From Stigmatella ashevillena (GTDB taxonomy: Bacteria; Myxococcota; Myxococcia; Myxococcales; Myxococcaceae): DNA of 64,000 nucleotides. The stretch is taken from the NCBI RefSeq assembly GCF_028368975.1, contig NZ_JAQNDM010000002.1, forward strand, positions 6,132,425 to 6,196,424, given 5' to 3'. The position numbers were made by a program, and so were the translations under genes. The notes beneath the pieces were generated by a model that was given only the letters and a program-made list of their open reading frames with translations, was not told where the DNA came from and did not search any database. Below are positions 9,894 to 16,896 of this stretch, one piece after another. Numbering within the stretch: position 1 is the stretch's first letter; each line of letters begins with the position of its first letter.

Positions 9894-11360
9894 ATGAGCT
9901 CCTCCAGTCCCCTCTTCGGCGACCTTCTCCTCAAGCTGGGCCTCGTTACGCCCAGCCAGGTCCAGGAGGCGCTCGCGCTGCAGCCCCGCACAGGCCAGCG
10001 TGTGGGCGAGGCGCTCATCTCCCTGGGCTACGTCACCCGGGCCCAGCTCCACGACGCGCTGAGCGAGGCGCTGGGGCTCAACAATGACAAGGGCCCCGCG
10101 CACCCGCCCCTGGGCGAGCTGCTGGTGGGCCTGAAGTACATCACCCTGGGACAGCTCGAGGAGGCGCTCGCCTTTCAGCGCAAGGATGGGCGCAAGCTGG
10201 GCGAAATCCTGGTGGAGATGGGCCACTGCACCTACCGGCAGATCTACGAGGCGCTGAGCCTCCAGGGCCGCATCAGCGGGCGCCAGGAGGCCCCCCGTCA
10301 GGTGCTCCAGGGGCACCACCGGGTGATGGTGGTGGATGACAGCCCGCTGGCGTGCGACTTCGTGAAGGAGGGGCTGGAGGCGCTGAGCCTGGGCTACGAG
10401 GTGATGTGCTTCCAGGACCCCTACGAGGCGCTGGAGCAGGTGGGCAAGGTGCAGCCGGCCATCGTGCTGTCGGACCTGGACATGCCGGGCATCGACGGGT
10501 TGGAGCTGTGCTGGCGGCTCAAGGAGAGCCCCTCCCGGCAGGTGCCCGTCATCATCCTCACGGCCAATGACAGCGAGGCCGAGCGCGTGAAGGGTCTGCG
10601 CGCGGGCGCCGACGACTATGTGAACAAGTCGGCCTCCATGGCGGAGCTGTCGGCGCGGATTGAAAGCGTCATGCGCCGCACGAGCGAGACGGAGCGCATG
10701 CGCAAGCTGTTCGCGCGCTACACGTCCGACGCGGTGGTGGAGGAGATTCTCAAGAGCCCGGACACGGTGGTGCTCACCGGCGAGAAGCGCGAGGTGACGG
10801 TGCTCTTCGCGGACATCCGCAACTTCACGGGCCTCGCCGAGAGCCTCCCGCCCGAGCAGGTGGTGGGCGTGCTGAACCAGGTGCTCGGGCGGCTGTCGGA
10901 CGCGGTGCTCACGTGTGGGGGCACGCTGGACAAGTTCCTCGGGGACGGGCTGATGGCGGTGTGGGGCGCGCCGGTGCACCGCACGGATGACGCGCTGAGG
11001 GCGCTCCAGGCCGCGAAGATGATGATGACGGCCATGGTGGAGCTGCGCCAGGCGGCCCAGGCCGAGTGGGCCGCCAACGAGCGCCTGGGCCGGCCGCTGG
11101 TGCTGGAGCTGGGCATTGGCATCAACTCGGGGCTGGCGGTGGCCGGCAACATCGGAGGCTCCATGCGCACCGAGTACACATGCATTGGCGATGCGGTGAA
11201 CGTGGCCGCGCGGTTGTGCGCCCTGGCGGGCCCGGGGGAAATCCTGGCGGGGGAGCGGACGCGGGAGCTCGTCTCCCACCGGGAGATGCCCTTCGAGGAC
11301 TTGCCGCCGGTGCGCCTCAAGGGCAAGCAGCAGCCCGTGCCGCTCTACCGCGTGTTGTGA
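9894..11360 (+). CDS. MshEN-REC-class III adenylate cyclase signalling protein
   Basis: The 488-residue soluble protein has two N-terminal helical modules of the GspE/PilB N-terminal type (residues about 1-125, with LGDLL/LGELL and [11 protein letters not shown]-like repeats), known in other proteins to bind c-di-GMP. A response-receiver domain follows (about 142-265; VDD acidic pair, phospho-acceptor D194 in SDLDMPG, K in the VNKSA loop). A class III nucleotide cyclase domain ends it (about 299-475), with metal-binding Asp in FADIRNF and GDG, the DKF Lys, [11 protein letters not shown] and NVAAR, so all catalytic positions look present. It should make cAMP under control of phosphorylation and perhaps c-di-GMP. 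Start chosen at ATG 9894; GTG 9876 is possible. A GspG-like gene follows 4 bp later. Confidence 0.88.
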   Translation: MSSSSPLFGDLLLKLGLVTPSQVQEALALQPRTGQRVGEALISLGYVTRAQLHDALSEALGLNNDKGPAHPPLGELLVGLKYITLGQLEEALAFQRKDGRKLGEILVEMGHCTYRQIYEALSLQGRISGRQEAPRQVLQGHHRVMVVDDSPLACDFVKEGLEALSLGYEVMCFQDPYEALEQVGKVQPAIVLSDLDMPGIDGLELCWRLKESPSRQVPVIILTANDSEAERVKGLRAGADDYVNKSASMAELSARIESVMRRTSETERMRKLFARYTSDAVVEEILKSPDTVVLTGEKREVTVLFADIRNFTGLAESLPPEQVVGVLNQVLGRLSDAVLTCGGTLDKFLGDGLMAVWGAPVHRTDDALRALQAAKMMMTAMVELRQAAQAEWAANERLGRPLVLELGIGINSGLAVAGNIGGSMRTEYTCIGDAVNVAARLCALAGPGEILAGERTRELVSHREMPFEDLPPVRLKGKQQPVPLYRVL

Positions 11361-11364
11361 GGCC

Positions 11365-11760
11365 ATGACCGAGACTTCCCAAACAGGGGGCGCTGCTCCC
11401 CGGCCCGCGCGGCTGCTGCTCGTGGTGGCCCTGGTGCTGGGCGCGGTGGCGGTGCCCACCACCCTGGCCTTGGGGCGCAAGCAGGACCCCTCTTATGCGC
11501 TCGTGCACGCGGACTTCGCGGTGATGAGTGCCGCGCTGGAGAAGTACCGCGCGGCGCACGGCACGCTGCCTGAAGAGGGAGCGCTCGACTTCCTGGTGCC
11601 CGAGTACCTGCCGGAACTGCCGTTGGACCCGTGGGGACGGCCCTACGTGTACCTGTTCAACGGCCAGCAGGTGTTCCTGGCCACCTTTGGCGAGGACGGG
11701 TTGCGGGGCGGCTCCGGGACGGAGCAGGACCACACCATCCACGACGGCCACACGCCCTGA
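11365..11760 (+). CDS. GspG-like membrane protein lacking a prepilin signal
   Basis: The 131-residue product has one N-terminal membrane helix (about 14-32) and a periplasmic domain with the C-terminal signature of type II secretion major pseudopilins (LPELPLDPWGRPYVY, then FGEDGLRGGSGTEQD), a calcium-site loop in GspG. The usual prepilin peptidase motif (GFTLIE) is absent, so it probably stays as a membrane-anchored protein and does not polymerise as a pilin. It starts 4 bp after the cyclase gene stop and is almost certainly co-translated with it. Function is unknown; a sensory or scaffold role for the cyclase is inference. Confidence 0.75.
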   Translation: MTETSQTGGAAPRPARLLLVVALVLGAVAVPTTLALGRKQDPSYALVHADFAVMSAALEKYRAAHGTLPEEGALDFLVPEYLPELPLDPWGRPYVYLFNGQQVFLATFGEDGLRGGSGTEQDHTIHDGHTP

Positions 11761-11907
11761 GTCCTTTCCGGGCAGGCTGAACGTCCGTCCAGTCCTGAGC
11801 GCCATGGGCCGGAAAATCGGCCCTGCAGGGCCAGGGCCTGTTCGACGGCCAACCCATGGGGGCGTTAGGATGGGGGGAACCTGGGTTACAGGGAAGGAAG
11901 GTCTGCC

Positions 11908-12498
11908 GTGTTGATTCCCCGCGGGTATGGCGAAGAGGAGCTGGTCTCCAACCGCGCATCACTGCTGCTCTACGGGGGGACGGAGGAGGAGAGGCGTTCG
12001 TGGGCGCAAGAGGCCGCGTACCATTTCGAGCATGAGGGCGCGATGGTGGAGGTCCGCCAGGCGGCGGATCTGGCCTCCGCGCTGCAAAGGCCCAAGGGCG
12101 TGGTGTTCATCCCGGATGTGTCGAAGCTGAGCCGGGAGGCGCAAGGCACCCTGCTGCGGTGCCTGCAAACGCAGGAGGAGCGGCCGAAGGTGGTGGTGGC
12201 CATTCTGGGCTCGGCGGATGCGGCGCTGGAGCGGGGGGTGCTGCGCGATGACCTCCACTACCGGCTGCACCAGGCGCAGGTGAACCTGGCCCAGCCCGGG
12301 CTGCGCGAGACGTTGAAGGAGCGCTGGGCGCGGCTGGCGGAGCTGCGCGCGGTGAAGGAGGCGAAGGCGCGCGAGGTGGCCGAGCGCGAGCGTCAGGCGG
12401 CGATGACCCGCCTGCCCGGTACAGTGACGCGGATGACGCCGCAGCAGCGCAAGGTGCAAGGGGCGAAGGCCTCGTCGCGCAAGGCCAGCCGCCGGTAG
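11908..12498 (+). CDS. Degenerate sigma-54 activator-like (AAA+) protein
   Basis: The GTG start at 11908 is set by an AAGGAAGG ribosome site 7-8 bases upstream. Residues 20-145 follow the NtrC-type AAA+ domain in reduced form: LLLYGGTEEE replaces Walker A (no GK[ST]), VVFIPDVSKLSREAQGTLLRCLQ matches Walker B and the following helix (Asp kept, Glu lost), and LRDDLHYRLHQAQVNL matches the FRxDLYYRL motif. The GAFTGA loop and a HTH domain are missing; the C-terminus is a charged helix with a Lys/Arg-rich end. It therefore cannot hydrolyse ATP in the usual way and may act as a decoy or partner of enhancer-binding proteins. The 196-residue length is about half that of active members. Confidence 0.65.
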   Translation: MLIPRGYGEEELVSNRASLLLYGGTEEERRSWAQEAAYHFEHEGAMVEVRQAADLASALQRPKGVVFIPDVSKLSREAQGTLLRCLQTQEERPKVVVAILGSADAALERGVLRDDLHYRLHQAQVNLAQPGLRETLKERWARLAELRAVKEAKAREVAERERQAAMTRLPGTVTRMTPQQRKVQGAKASSRKASRR

Positions 12499-12549
12499 CG
12501 AAGGCTTGGAGGGGGGAGGCACCTGGGCCTCTTTCCCCCCCCTGCGGCC

Positions 12550-12969
12550 TCACGGGTTGAGCTGGAGGGCCACGAGCTTGAAGTCCCCTTCCACATGGGC
12601 AAAGCCCAGGCGTTGGGCGCGCTTCACCACCACGTCGAGCACGGTGTAGCCCAGCAGCATCTTGAAGCCGAGCTTGCGGGCCTCGTCACTCACGGCCTTC
12701 ACGATGGCGTCGATGGCCACGCTGCGCTGTTCGCGGTTCAGCTCGGGCGCGGCCACGAGGTTTTCGATCCACGCCACCGAGCTGTCCGTCCGGTACAGGA
12801 AGCCCGCGGCCTTGCCGGGAAGGATGAAGCCCGTCTGGGGCAGGATGTCCGCGGTGAGGACCTCCTTGCGGGCCTGGTTCCAGCGGAGGATCTGCTCGAA
12901 GTGCTGTTCGGGCACGAAGAGGATGGGAGTCAGCGTCTCGGCACCGGCCTGGCTGTTACCTTCGGACAT
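12550..12969 (-). CDS. GNAT-like protein
   Basis: The 139-residue soluble protein contains a WIENLVAAPELNREQRSVAIDAIVKAVSDEARKLGF-type arrangement resembling the central strand and cofactor-binding loop/helix of GNAT acyltransferases, followed by VVKRAQRLGFAH near the end as in GNAT motif B. The canonical Q/RxxGxG/A loop is not clear, so acetyltransferase activity is uncertain. It converges with the sigma-54-like gene across a short G/C-run hairpin region at about 12509-12541. The substrate cannot be inferred. Confidence 0.45.
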   Translation of the reverse strand: MSEGNSQAGAETLTPILFVPEQHFEQILRWNQARKEVLTADILPQTGFILPGKAAGFLYRTDSSVAWIENLVAAPELNREQRSVAIDAIVKAVSDEARKLGFKMLLGYTVLDVVVKRAQRLGFAHVEGDFKLVALQLNP

Positions 12970-13109
12970 GGATGGGCTCCCGGTGCCCGGAGCATCGGCT
13001 GGGCGGAACTCCGCCTCCGGTCCGGGTCACGCCGAGTGCTAGTCCAGGCGGGCGCGATGAGCAATGCATGCGAATCGCCGGGAGCCCCGTGTCAGCGTCG
13101 CTTCGCGTG

Positions 13110-13616
13110 CTAGCGGCCGGTGTGGATGTGCTTCTGGCCGCGCTTGGCCTTGAAGACCTGCTTGGGGGCCTTGCCGGGCTTGGGCGCCTTGGTGCGCTTG
13201 GCAGCGGCGGCCGGCATGGTCTTGCGGCCCGCATCCCGGCCTGCCCCCAGCGGCACTTCGATGGGCGTGGCCGGGGCGGCCTGTCGAGGCTGCTTCGGGA
13301 GCGACGGCGAGGCGCTGGCCGGCCCGGTGGAAATCACGCGTTGAGCGGGCGCGGTGGGCGCCTTCGGAGCCGTGGCCGTCTTCGGCGCGGCGGGCGCCTT
13401 CGAGGCGACGGCCTGCTTCAGCTTGGCGGCCTTGGACGAACCGCGGCCGAGCTTCTTCTGGATCGTGTCCACCGTCTTCACGGCGGCCACGGTGGTCTCC
13501 ACGATGGCCCGCGCGCCGCGAGTGCCGGCCTTGGCGGCCACTTCCGCGCTCCGGGTGCTCACCCGGGCCGCGGCCTTCTTCACCTTGTCCACCAGTCCAC
13601 GCCTGAGCGTTGCCAT
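13110..13616 (-). CDS. Lys/Ala/Pro-rich basic protein, histone H1-like composition
   Basis: The start at 13616 (MATLRRGLVDK) is chosen because AGCGAGG lies 6-7 bases upstream; the open frame extends 13 codons further. The 168-residue protein has an N-terminal amphipathic helical half (VDKVKKAAARVSTRSAEVAAKAG) and a low-complexity C-terminal half of Lys, Ala and Pro (KAPAAPKTATAPKAP; RTKAPKPGKAPK) ending in HIHTGR. The composition resembles histone H1-like or HU-tail proteins, so nucleic-acid or nucleoid binding is plausible but unproved. No enzyme motif is present. It is divergent from the macro-domain gene, with 109 bp between starts. Confidence 0.65.
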   Translation of the reverse strand: MATLRRGLVDKVKKAAARVSTRSAEVAAKAGTRGARAIVETTVAAVKTVDTIQKKLGRGSSKAAKLKQAVASKAPAAPKTATAPKAPTAPAQRVISTGPASASPSLPKQPRQAAPATPIEVPLGAGRDAGRKTMPAAAAKRTKAPKPGKAPKQVFKAKRGQKHIHTGR

Positions 13617-13725
13617 GACCAACCTCGCTTTTGAGAAATCTGGGTTTGCTGCCAAAGGTAGTCATGAAGCAGTGGGTGGGAAGCGGGGGACATGCGGTTC
13701 GATTGCTGCCACACTGGCAGTCTCC

Positions 13726-14259
13726 ATGAGACGGGTGCTTTGGCTTGGAGACATCACGACGGTGGCGGCGGATGCCATCGTCAACGCGGCGAATGAGTCG
13801 CTCCTCGGCGGCGGAGGGGTTGACGGCGCCATCCACCGCGCGGCGGGGGAGCAACTCCTGGAAGAGTGCCGGACGCTCGGAGGGTGTCCCACGGGCGAGG
13901 CGCGAATCACTCGGGGCTACCGGCTGCCCGCGCGCCACGTCATCCACACGGTGGGGCCCCGCTGGCGCGGCGGGGGACAGGGAGAGGCAGAGTTGCTGGC
14001 ACGCTGCTACCAGAGTGTCTTCGCGCGGATGGAGGAGCACGGGTTGCGCACGGTGGCCTTTCCCTCCATCTCCACGGGCGTCTACGGCTACCCCATCGCC
14101 CAGGCCTCGCGCATCGCGCTGAGGGAGATTCACACGGCGCTGGAGCGCAGGCCGGCCCTGGAGAAGGTGACGGTGGTGCTCTTCAGCCCGGGAGACTTGC
14201 AGGTGTACCAGCAGGCCCTGGCGGACATCACCGGCGCCCCGGAGGGCCCCCCGGGGTGA
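13726..14259 (+). CDS. Macro-domain protein (ADP-ribose binding/hydrolysis)
   Basis: The 177-residue protein is a single macro domain. Visible motifs are GDITTVAADAIVNAANESLLGGGGVDGAIHRAAG (adenine and distal-ribose loops), CPTGEARITRGYRLPARHVIHTVGP, and the phosphate loop PSISTGVYGYP. This is the MacroD/YmdB arrangement, whose members remove ADP-ribose from acidic residues or hydrolyse O-acetyl-ADP-ribose in the cytoplasm. ATG at 13726 fits the family N-terminus (VLWLGDIT). The next gene starts inside its stop codon (GTGA at 14256), so the two are translationally coupled. Confidence 0.9.
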   Translation: MRRVLWLGDITTVAADAIVNAANESLLGGGGVDGAIHRAAGEQLLEECRTLGGCPTGEARITRGYRLPARHVIHTVGPRWRGGGQGEAELLARCYQSVFARMEEHGLRTVAFPSISTGVYGYPIAQASRIALREIHTALERRPALEKVTVVLFSPGDLQVYQQALADITGAPEGPPG

Positions 14260-15077
14260 GCGGAGCGCCGGAGCGCCGGACGCGCGGAAGGACGTCCCCC
14301 TCGCGGCTGCGGGCGCTCGATGCGTACCTGCTTCACTGCGAGCGTCCACTGTTGGAACGGCAGGACGGCCCGTGGGGCGAGGCCGCCTTCCTCGATGTGG
14401 GCTTCGGCGAGCACCCGTGGACGACGCTGGAGAGCGCCCGGAGGTTCCGGGCGCTGAACCCCTCCTTGCGGGTCATCGGCGTGGAGGCGGATCCAGGGCG
14501 TGCTTCCGCGGCCGCGAGCCACGAAGAGGAGCGCACCCACTTCCGGCAAGGCGGCTTCGGGTGGGCGCGGGAGGCGGGGCAGCCGGTCCGGCTGATCCGG
14601 GCGATGAACATCCTGCGCCAGTACCGTGCCGAGGAGGCCGGGGCGGCGCATGAGGAGCTGGGCCAGGCGCTGCTGCCCGGCGGTCTGCTGGTGGAGGGCA
14701 GCACGGATGGGCCCGGCGGCATCACCGTGGCGTACCTGCTGCGGCGGGGGGCCGAGGGGCTCGCGCGCGAGGCGCTGCTGTTCCACACGGACTTCCACCA
14801 GGGCTTCGCGCCGCGGCTCTTCCGGGACTGGCTGCCGGTGGACTGGCGCCGCCGCATGGTGCCTGGCTCGGCGCTGCACGCCTTCTTCGCGGCCTGGACG
14901 GCGGCGTGGGCCGAAGCGCGGGCGCAGGGCGCGGACTCTCCAGCGGACAGCTTCCACGAGGGCGCACGGCGGCTGTCCCAGGCCTGGCCGGGGGTCAGCG
15001 CCGAGCCGTGGCTCTGGGAGAACGGCTACCTGCGCTGGCAACCTCCCACGGAGGTGCCCCGCCCGCAGGGTCTATAA
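14256..15077 (+). CDS. Class I SAM-methyltransferase-like protein coupled to macro domain
   Basis: The GTG start overlaps the macro-gene stop in a GTGA arrangement. The 273-residue protein has an N-terminal helix, then FLDVGFGEHPWTTLESA (motif I, a degenerate GxGxxP/W loop), VIGVEADPGRA (motif II acidic residue) and IRAMNILRQY, then LLPGGLLVEGSTD (post-motif IV strand), consistent with a Rossmann methyltransferase fold. The catalytic motif and substrate are not recognisable. Its last 6 bases overlap the convergent membrane-protein gene. Coupling to an ADP-ribose hydrolase hints at a shared substrate, but this is inference. Confidence 0.65.
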   Translation: MSGAPERRTRGRTSPSRLRALDAYLLHCERPLLERQDGPWGEAAFLDVGFGEHPWTTLESARRFRALNPSLRVIGVEADPGRASAAASHEEERTHFRQGGFGWAREAGQPVRLIRAMNILRQYRAEEAGAAHEELGQALLPGGLLVEGSTDGPGGITVAYLLRRGAEGLAREALLFHTDFHQGFAPRLFRDWLPVDWRRRMVPGSALHAFFAAWTAAWAEARAQGADSPADSFHEGARRLSQAWPGVSAEPWLWENGYLRWQPPTEVPRPQGL

Positions 15078-15647
15078 TGATGCGGGCAACACGGGAGCCT
15101 CGGCCGTCGAAGGTGGGACAGGAGCCCACACATTCCCGGCCAGGAGGTCTCCCCGGGGGCCTTCCCGGTTCACGCCCAGGTGTACCCGCCCGACGATGGT
15201 GAAGAGGAATTCGCACATCAGCGCACACATGAACCAATAGGGGGCGTAGTCCAGGCGAATCAGCCCGTGCACGCTGGCCCAGGAGGCCGAGTAGTCCCAG
15301 GGGCAGAGGCCCAGCACGGCGACCAGCACGGCCCCGGTGAGGTACTCCACCGAAAAGCACAGCACCATGCCGAGGGCGGCCCGCGGGAGCCGACTCAGCC
15401 CGGCGCGCTTCATCACCCCCACGAGCTGCTCTCCCAGCAACAGGCCCACGCCCCAGATGGGGTGCATCCACAGGTAGGAGTAGCCGCGCAGCCGGAGGTC
15501 TCCCGCGCCCGTGGCCAGATCCACCAGCGAGGTGAAGAGGCACTCGATGCACCAGCCGATCAGCCCGTAGACAATGAAGCGGGCGAAAGGGCCCAGCGGC
15601 TGCCCTGCTCCCAGTGGCATCTGCCTCTCGCCTCGCCCTCCGCTCAT
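15072..15647 (-). CDS. CmpB-family (PF06541-like) integral membrane protein
   Basis: The 191-residue protein has about four hydrophobic segments. It shows the family pattern: FIVYGLIGWCIECLFT in the first helix, a loop RLRGYSYLWMHPIWGVG, then FSVEYLTGAVL and a final helix near WFMCALMCEFLFTI. Members are called putative ABC-transporter permeases, but no ATPase partner is present and the function is not established. ATG at 15647 is chosen for its GGGGAGG ribosome site; ATG at 15620 is an alternative. The 3' end overlaps the convergent methyltransferase-like gene by 6 bp. Confidence 0.65.
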   Translation of the reverse strand: MSGGRGERQMPLGAGQPLGPFARFIVYGLIGWCIECLFTSLVDLATGAGDLRLRGYSYLWMHPIWGVGLLLGEQLVGVMKRAGLSRLPRAALGMVLCFSVEYLTGAVLVAVLGLCPWDYSASWASVHGLIRLDYAPYWFMCALMCEFLFTIVGRVHLGVNREGPRGDLLAGNVWAPVPPSTAEAPVLPASL

Positions 15648-15792
15648 CCCTGGCCTCCCCGCACCGAAGCTGAGAGGCAAAATGGTTCCCACCCTGGGTA
15701 CTCGCAAGGTCCTTCCCGGAGGAAACTTGCGTGAAAAAAGAAAACCCGGGCAGACTGTCAACACTTCTTCACATTTTCCCGGAGCCCATGTC

Positions 15793-16221
15793 ATGTCCCA
15801 GGACACCCCCCGCCCCAAGCGCGGTCTCAAGCGGCCCATCGAGGTGGTTCGCGCCGAGCTGCTCAAAGACGCCGACACCAAGCGCATCGCCAAGTCGGTG
15901 GGCATGGAGCTGGAGGCGTATGTGGAGCTGGTGCTCGAGTACGCCCAGGACAAGGACAAGGAGCCGATGATCGCGGTGGTGAGCGACGAGGAGCTCCACG
16001 CCAAGGGCTTCAAGACGCCCACCAACGAGGACGTGGCGAAGCTTTTGACCAAGGCCGCCAAGGGCGAGCTGGGGGTCAACGAGGAGTTCGAGAAGTCGGA
16101 GTTCTCGAGCGCGCGCGCCCCCAAGGGCCCCTCGCTGACGGGTGAGTCGGGGAGCAACGCCGGTCTCAAGACGGACCCGGCCCTGCTGGACCAGGTCAAG
16201 AAGGGCGGGGGGAAGGGCTAG
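15793..16221 (+). CDS. Hypothetical charged protein
   Basis: The 142-residue soluble, highly charged protein begins MSQDTPRPKRGLKRPIEVV; ATG at 15793 is in frame and preceded by GGAG. Residues 15-60 look like a helical region (LLKDADTKRIAKSVGMELEAYVELVLEYAQ); the rest is Lys/Glu-rich, ending in KKGGGKG. No family is recognised and there is no signal peptide. Its short predicted helices and strong charge could suit a cytoplasmic scaffold. A 110-bp gap separates it from the next small gene on the same strand. Confidence 0.6.
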   Translation: MSQDTPRPKRGLKRPIEVVRAELLKDADTKRIAKSVGMELEAYVELVLEYAQDKDKEPMIAVVSDEELHAKGFKTPTNEDVAKLLTKAAKGELGVNEEFEKSEFSSARAPKGPSLTGESGSNAGLKTDPALLDQVKKGGGKG

Positions 16222-16331
16222 GATCAGGAAAGTGAAAAGGACGAGGAAACCTTTTCCTCGCTCCGTCGACAATTCAATCAAAGCTTCACCTCTTCCAAAA
16301 ACCCTTCAAGAATTCGAAAGCGAGTCCAGTC

Positions 16332-16781
16332 ATGGGCGGAGTCGTCAAGGCAGTTGGCAAAGCGGTTGGCAAGGTCGCTGAGACGGTTGGCAATGTGGCC
16401 GGCAAGGTCGCGGATGTGGCCAAGGGCGTTGTGAACATCGGTTCGCAGGTCCTCAACTTCGCCAGCAAGGGCCTGGGCGCCCTGACGCAGCCCATCAAGG
16501 ACCTCGCGGGCGGCTTCCTGGACAAGCTCCCGTTCGGTCTGGGCAAGTTCCTGAAGCCCCTGGCCGAGGGCCTCATCGACAACGCGGCCTCGTTCCTGTC
16601 CGGTCCGGTGAACGCCGGCGTGGGCCTGCTCAGCAAGGCGCTGCCCACGGTGAGCAAGATCGCCGACTTCGCCAGCACCATCAAGGGCGTGGCGGACCAG
16701 GTGGGCGCGCTGGCCAACCCCCTGGCGCAGCAGAACTTCGCCAACACCATCGCGAGCTCCCACGCGCAGCACATCTTCTAG
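16332..16781 (+). CDS. Small Ala/Gly/Val-rich protein with GxxxG-like helical repeats
   Basis: The 149-residue protein opens with a degenerate seven-residue repeat (VGKAVGKVAETVGNVAGKVADVAKGV) and continues as small-residue-rich amphipathic helices (FASKGLGALTQPIKDLAGGFLDKL; SKIADFASTIKGVADQVG). No signal peptide or Cys is present. GxxxG/AxxxG patterning is typical of helices that pack in membranes or pores, as in two-peptide bacteriocins, but no homologue is recognised. It is followed by a Rho-independent terminator and so seems to be the last gene of its unit. Confidence 0.6.
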   Translation: MGGVVKAVGKAVGKVAETVGNVAGKVADVAKGVVNIGSQVLNFASKGLGALTQPIKDLAGGFLDKLPFGLGKFLKPLAEGLIDNAASFLSGPVNAGVGLLSKALPTVSKIADFASTIKGVADQVGALANPLAQQNFANTIASSHAQHIF

Positions 16782-16814
16782 TGCTTCGCGCCTCCTGAAG
16801 GCGCGGCGGTTTCA

Positions 16815-16857
16815 AGCGAGGGCCTGCCCTGATGAGGGGTGGGCCCTTCGCCTTTTT
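16815..16857 (+). terminator. Rho-independent terminator
   Basis: A hairpin of GCGA(A)GGGCC type (left arm 16816-16825, right arm 16841-16851, one bulged base) is followed by TTTTT at 16853-16857. It ends the small GxxxG-protein unit just before the methionine S-methyltransferase-like gene. Confidence 0.7.
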
Positions 16858-16896
16858 GGGCGCGAGCAGCACCCTGGCTAGACTCCCCGGCCCACC

